This document shows positions 5,950 to 6,359 of a stretch of 6,359 nt of DNA, in pieces. The stretch is from Comamonadaceae bacterium (GTDB lineage Bacteria; Pseudomonadota; Gammaproteobacteria; Burkholderiales; Burkholderiaceae), in NCBI GenBank assembly GCA_947505915.1, contig CANNNH010000090.1, positions 1-6,359 on the forward strand, given 5' to 3'. Positions within the stretch are counted from its first letter, which is position 1, and every line of letters starts with the position of its first letter. The notes below the pieces were generated by a model. That model saw only the letters and a program-made list of their open reading frames with translations. It was not told the DNA's origin and did not search any database. The position numbers were made by a program, and so were the translations under genes.

Positions 5950-6359
5950 TCAAGCCGCTATAGCCGCCAGTTCATCCAACAATGACTGGGCAATGTCGAC
6001 CCCAAAGCGTTGGCTGTGTGCCAAGGCTGCGTGACGCCGGTCTGAGGGCAGGCGAACGCCAGGTTGTTTGCGCGCCTCGGCCAAAAAAACCTCGGCTTGT
6101 TCAAGCCACTGGTGGCCAAGCCCGAGCCCAAACACATGGGGGTCGATGGCCAACAGCAACTCGCCACCCAAAGGTGGGCCGCCATCGCCGTTGTCCAAGC
6201 GTGCTGCTGCCCGGCTGGTGGGTTCCCCAATCAAGGGCCCTGCCAGCAGTTCGACCATCATCGACAAAGCGGACCCTTTGTGGCCGCCAAAGGGCAGCAA
6301 TGCGCCGGCCAAGGCCTCCAGGGGGTCGCGTGTGGGCTGGCCTTGTGCATCGATGCCCC
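5950..6359 (-). CDS. Malate/L-lactate dehydrogenase family (Ldh_2) oxidoreductase, C-terminal part
   Basis: The reading frame is open at the right edge, so 135 C-terminal residues of a family usually about 330-360 long are visible. It reads [18 protein letters not shown], then the family hallmark [21 protein letters not shown] with GPLIGEPTS, then [18 protein letters not shown] and the C-terminal VRLPSDRRH segment. These are the NAD(P)H-binding and closing parts of PF02615 enzymes: malate, L-lactate, ureidoglycolate or 2,3-diketogulonate dehydrogenases and piperideine/pyrroline-2-carboxylate reductases (DpkA type). The missing N-terminus holds the catalytic residues, so the substrate cannot be told. 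A TTG at 6312 lies in frame, but the family-like sequence continues upstream of it to the window end, so it is not the start. The VOC gene begins 35 bases after the stop. Confidence 0.9.
   Translation of the reverse strand, partial: GIDAQGQPTRDPLEALAGALLPFGGHKGSALSMMVELLAGPLIGEPTSRAAARLDNGDGGPPLGGELLLAIDPHVFGLGLGHQWLEQAEVFLAEARKQPGVRLPSDRRHAALAHSQRFGVDIAQSLLDELAAIAA

Noticed and set aside
6310..6312. TTG 6312 as the start of the right-edge gene
   Set aside because: Family-like sequence ([18 protein letters not shown]) continues upstream of it to the window end, so the gene is truncated by the window and does not start there.

Overview
The window looks like chromosomal DNA from a GC-rich betaproteobacterium, probably Burkholderiales/Comamonadaceae (Rhodoferax/Limnohabitans-like). 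This rests on the protein flavour, the heavy use of TTG for leucine and the gene types, not on any database search. I see no tRNA, rRNA, insertion sequence, CRISPR array or phage gene.

Layout, left to right. (1) Positions 1-489, minus strand: the first 163 codons of mnmG, the FAD-dependent tRNA wobble-uridine modification enzyme, running off the left edge. (2) Positions 490-801: a divergent intergenic region with a likely mnmG -10 element and, on the plus strand, a small hairpin just before the next gene. (3) Positions 802-4500, plus strand: a complete three-gene operon for a molybdenum hydroxylase of the xanthine dehydrogenase/aerobic CO dehydrogenase family, ordered FAD subunit (CoxM-like), 2Fe-2S subunit (CoxS-like), molybdopterin subunit (CoxL-like). 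The large subunit carries the form II active-site loop AYRGAGR and lacks the cysteine that holds copper in true CO dehydrogenase, so its substrate is probably not CO. (4) Positions 4501-4621: a convergent gap. (5) Positions 4622-6359, minus strand: three same-direction genes. Read 5' to 3' on that strand they are the C-terminal part of a malate/L-lactate dehydrogenase-family (Ldh_2) oxidoreductase entering from the right edge, a VOC/glyoxalase-fold protein, and a stand-alone class II glutamine amidotransferase with N-terminal Cys nucleophile.

How the genes work together. The three Cox-like subunits should form one heterotrimeric (dimerised) hydroxylase passing electrons Mo -> two 2Fe-2S clusters -> FAD -> acceptor. 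coxS and coxL overlap by ATGA. The 112-base coxM-coxS gap holds complementary repeats able to form several competing hairpins next to a coxS start with no visible Shine-Dalgarno sequence. The minus-strand trio may be a loose operon, but nothing in the sequence ties its members to one pathway or to the hydroxylase.

The best leads are the form II active site in a form I-like gene order and the structured coxM-coxS junction. Nothing here amounts to a clearly new system.
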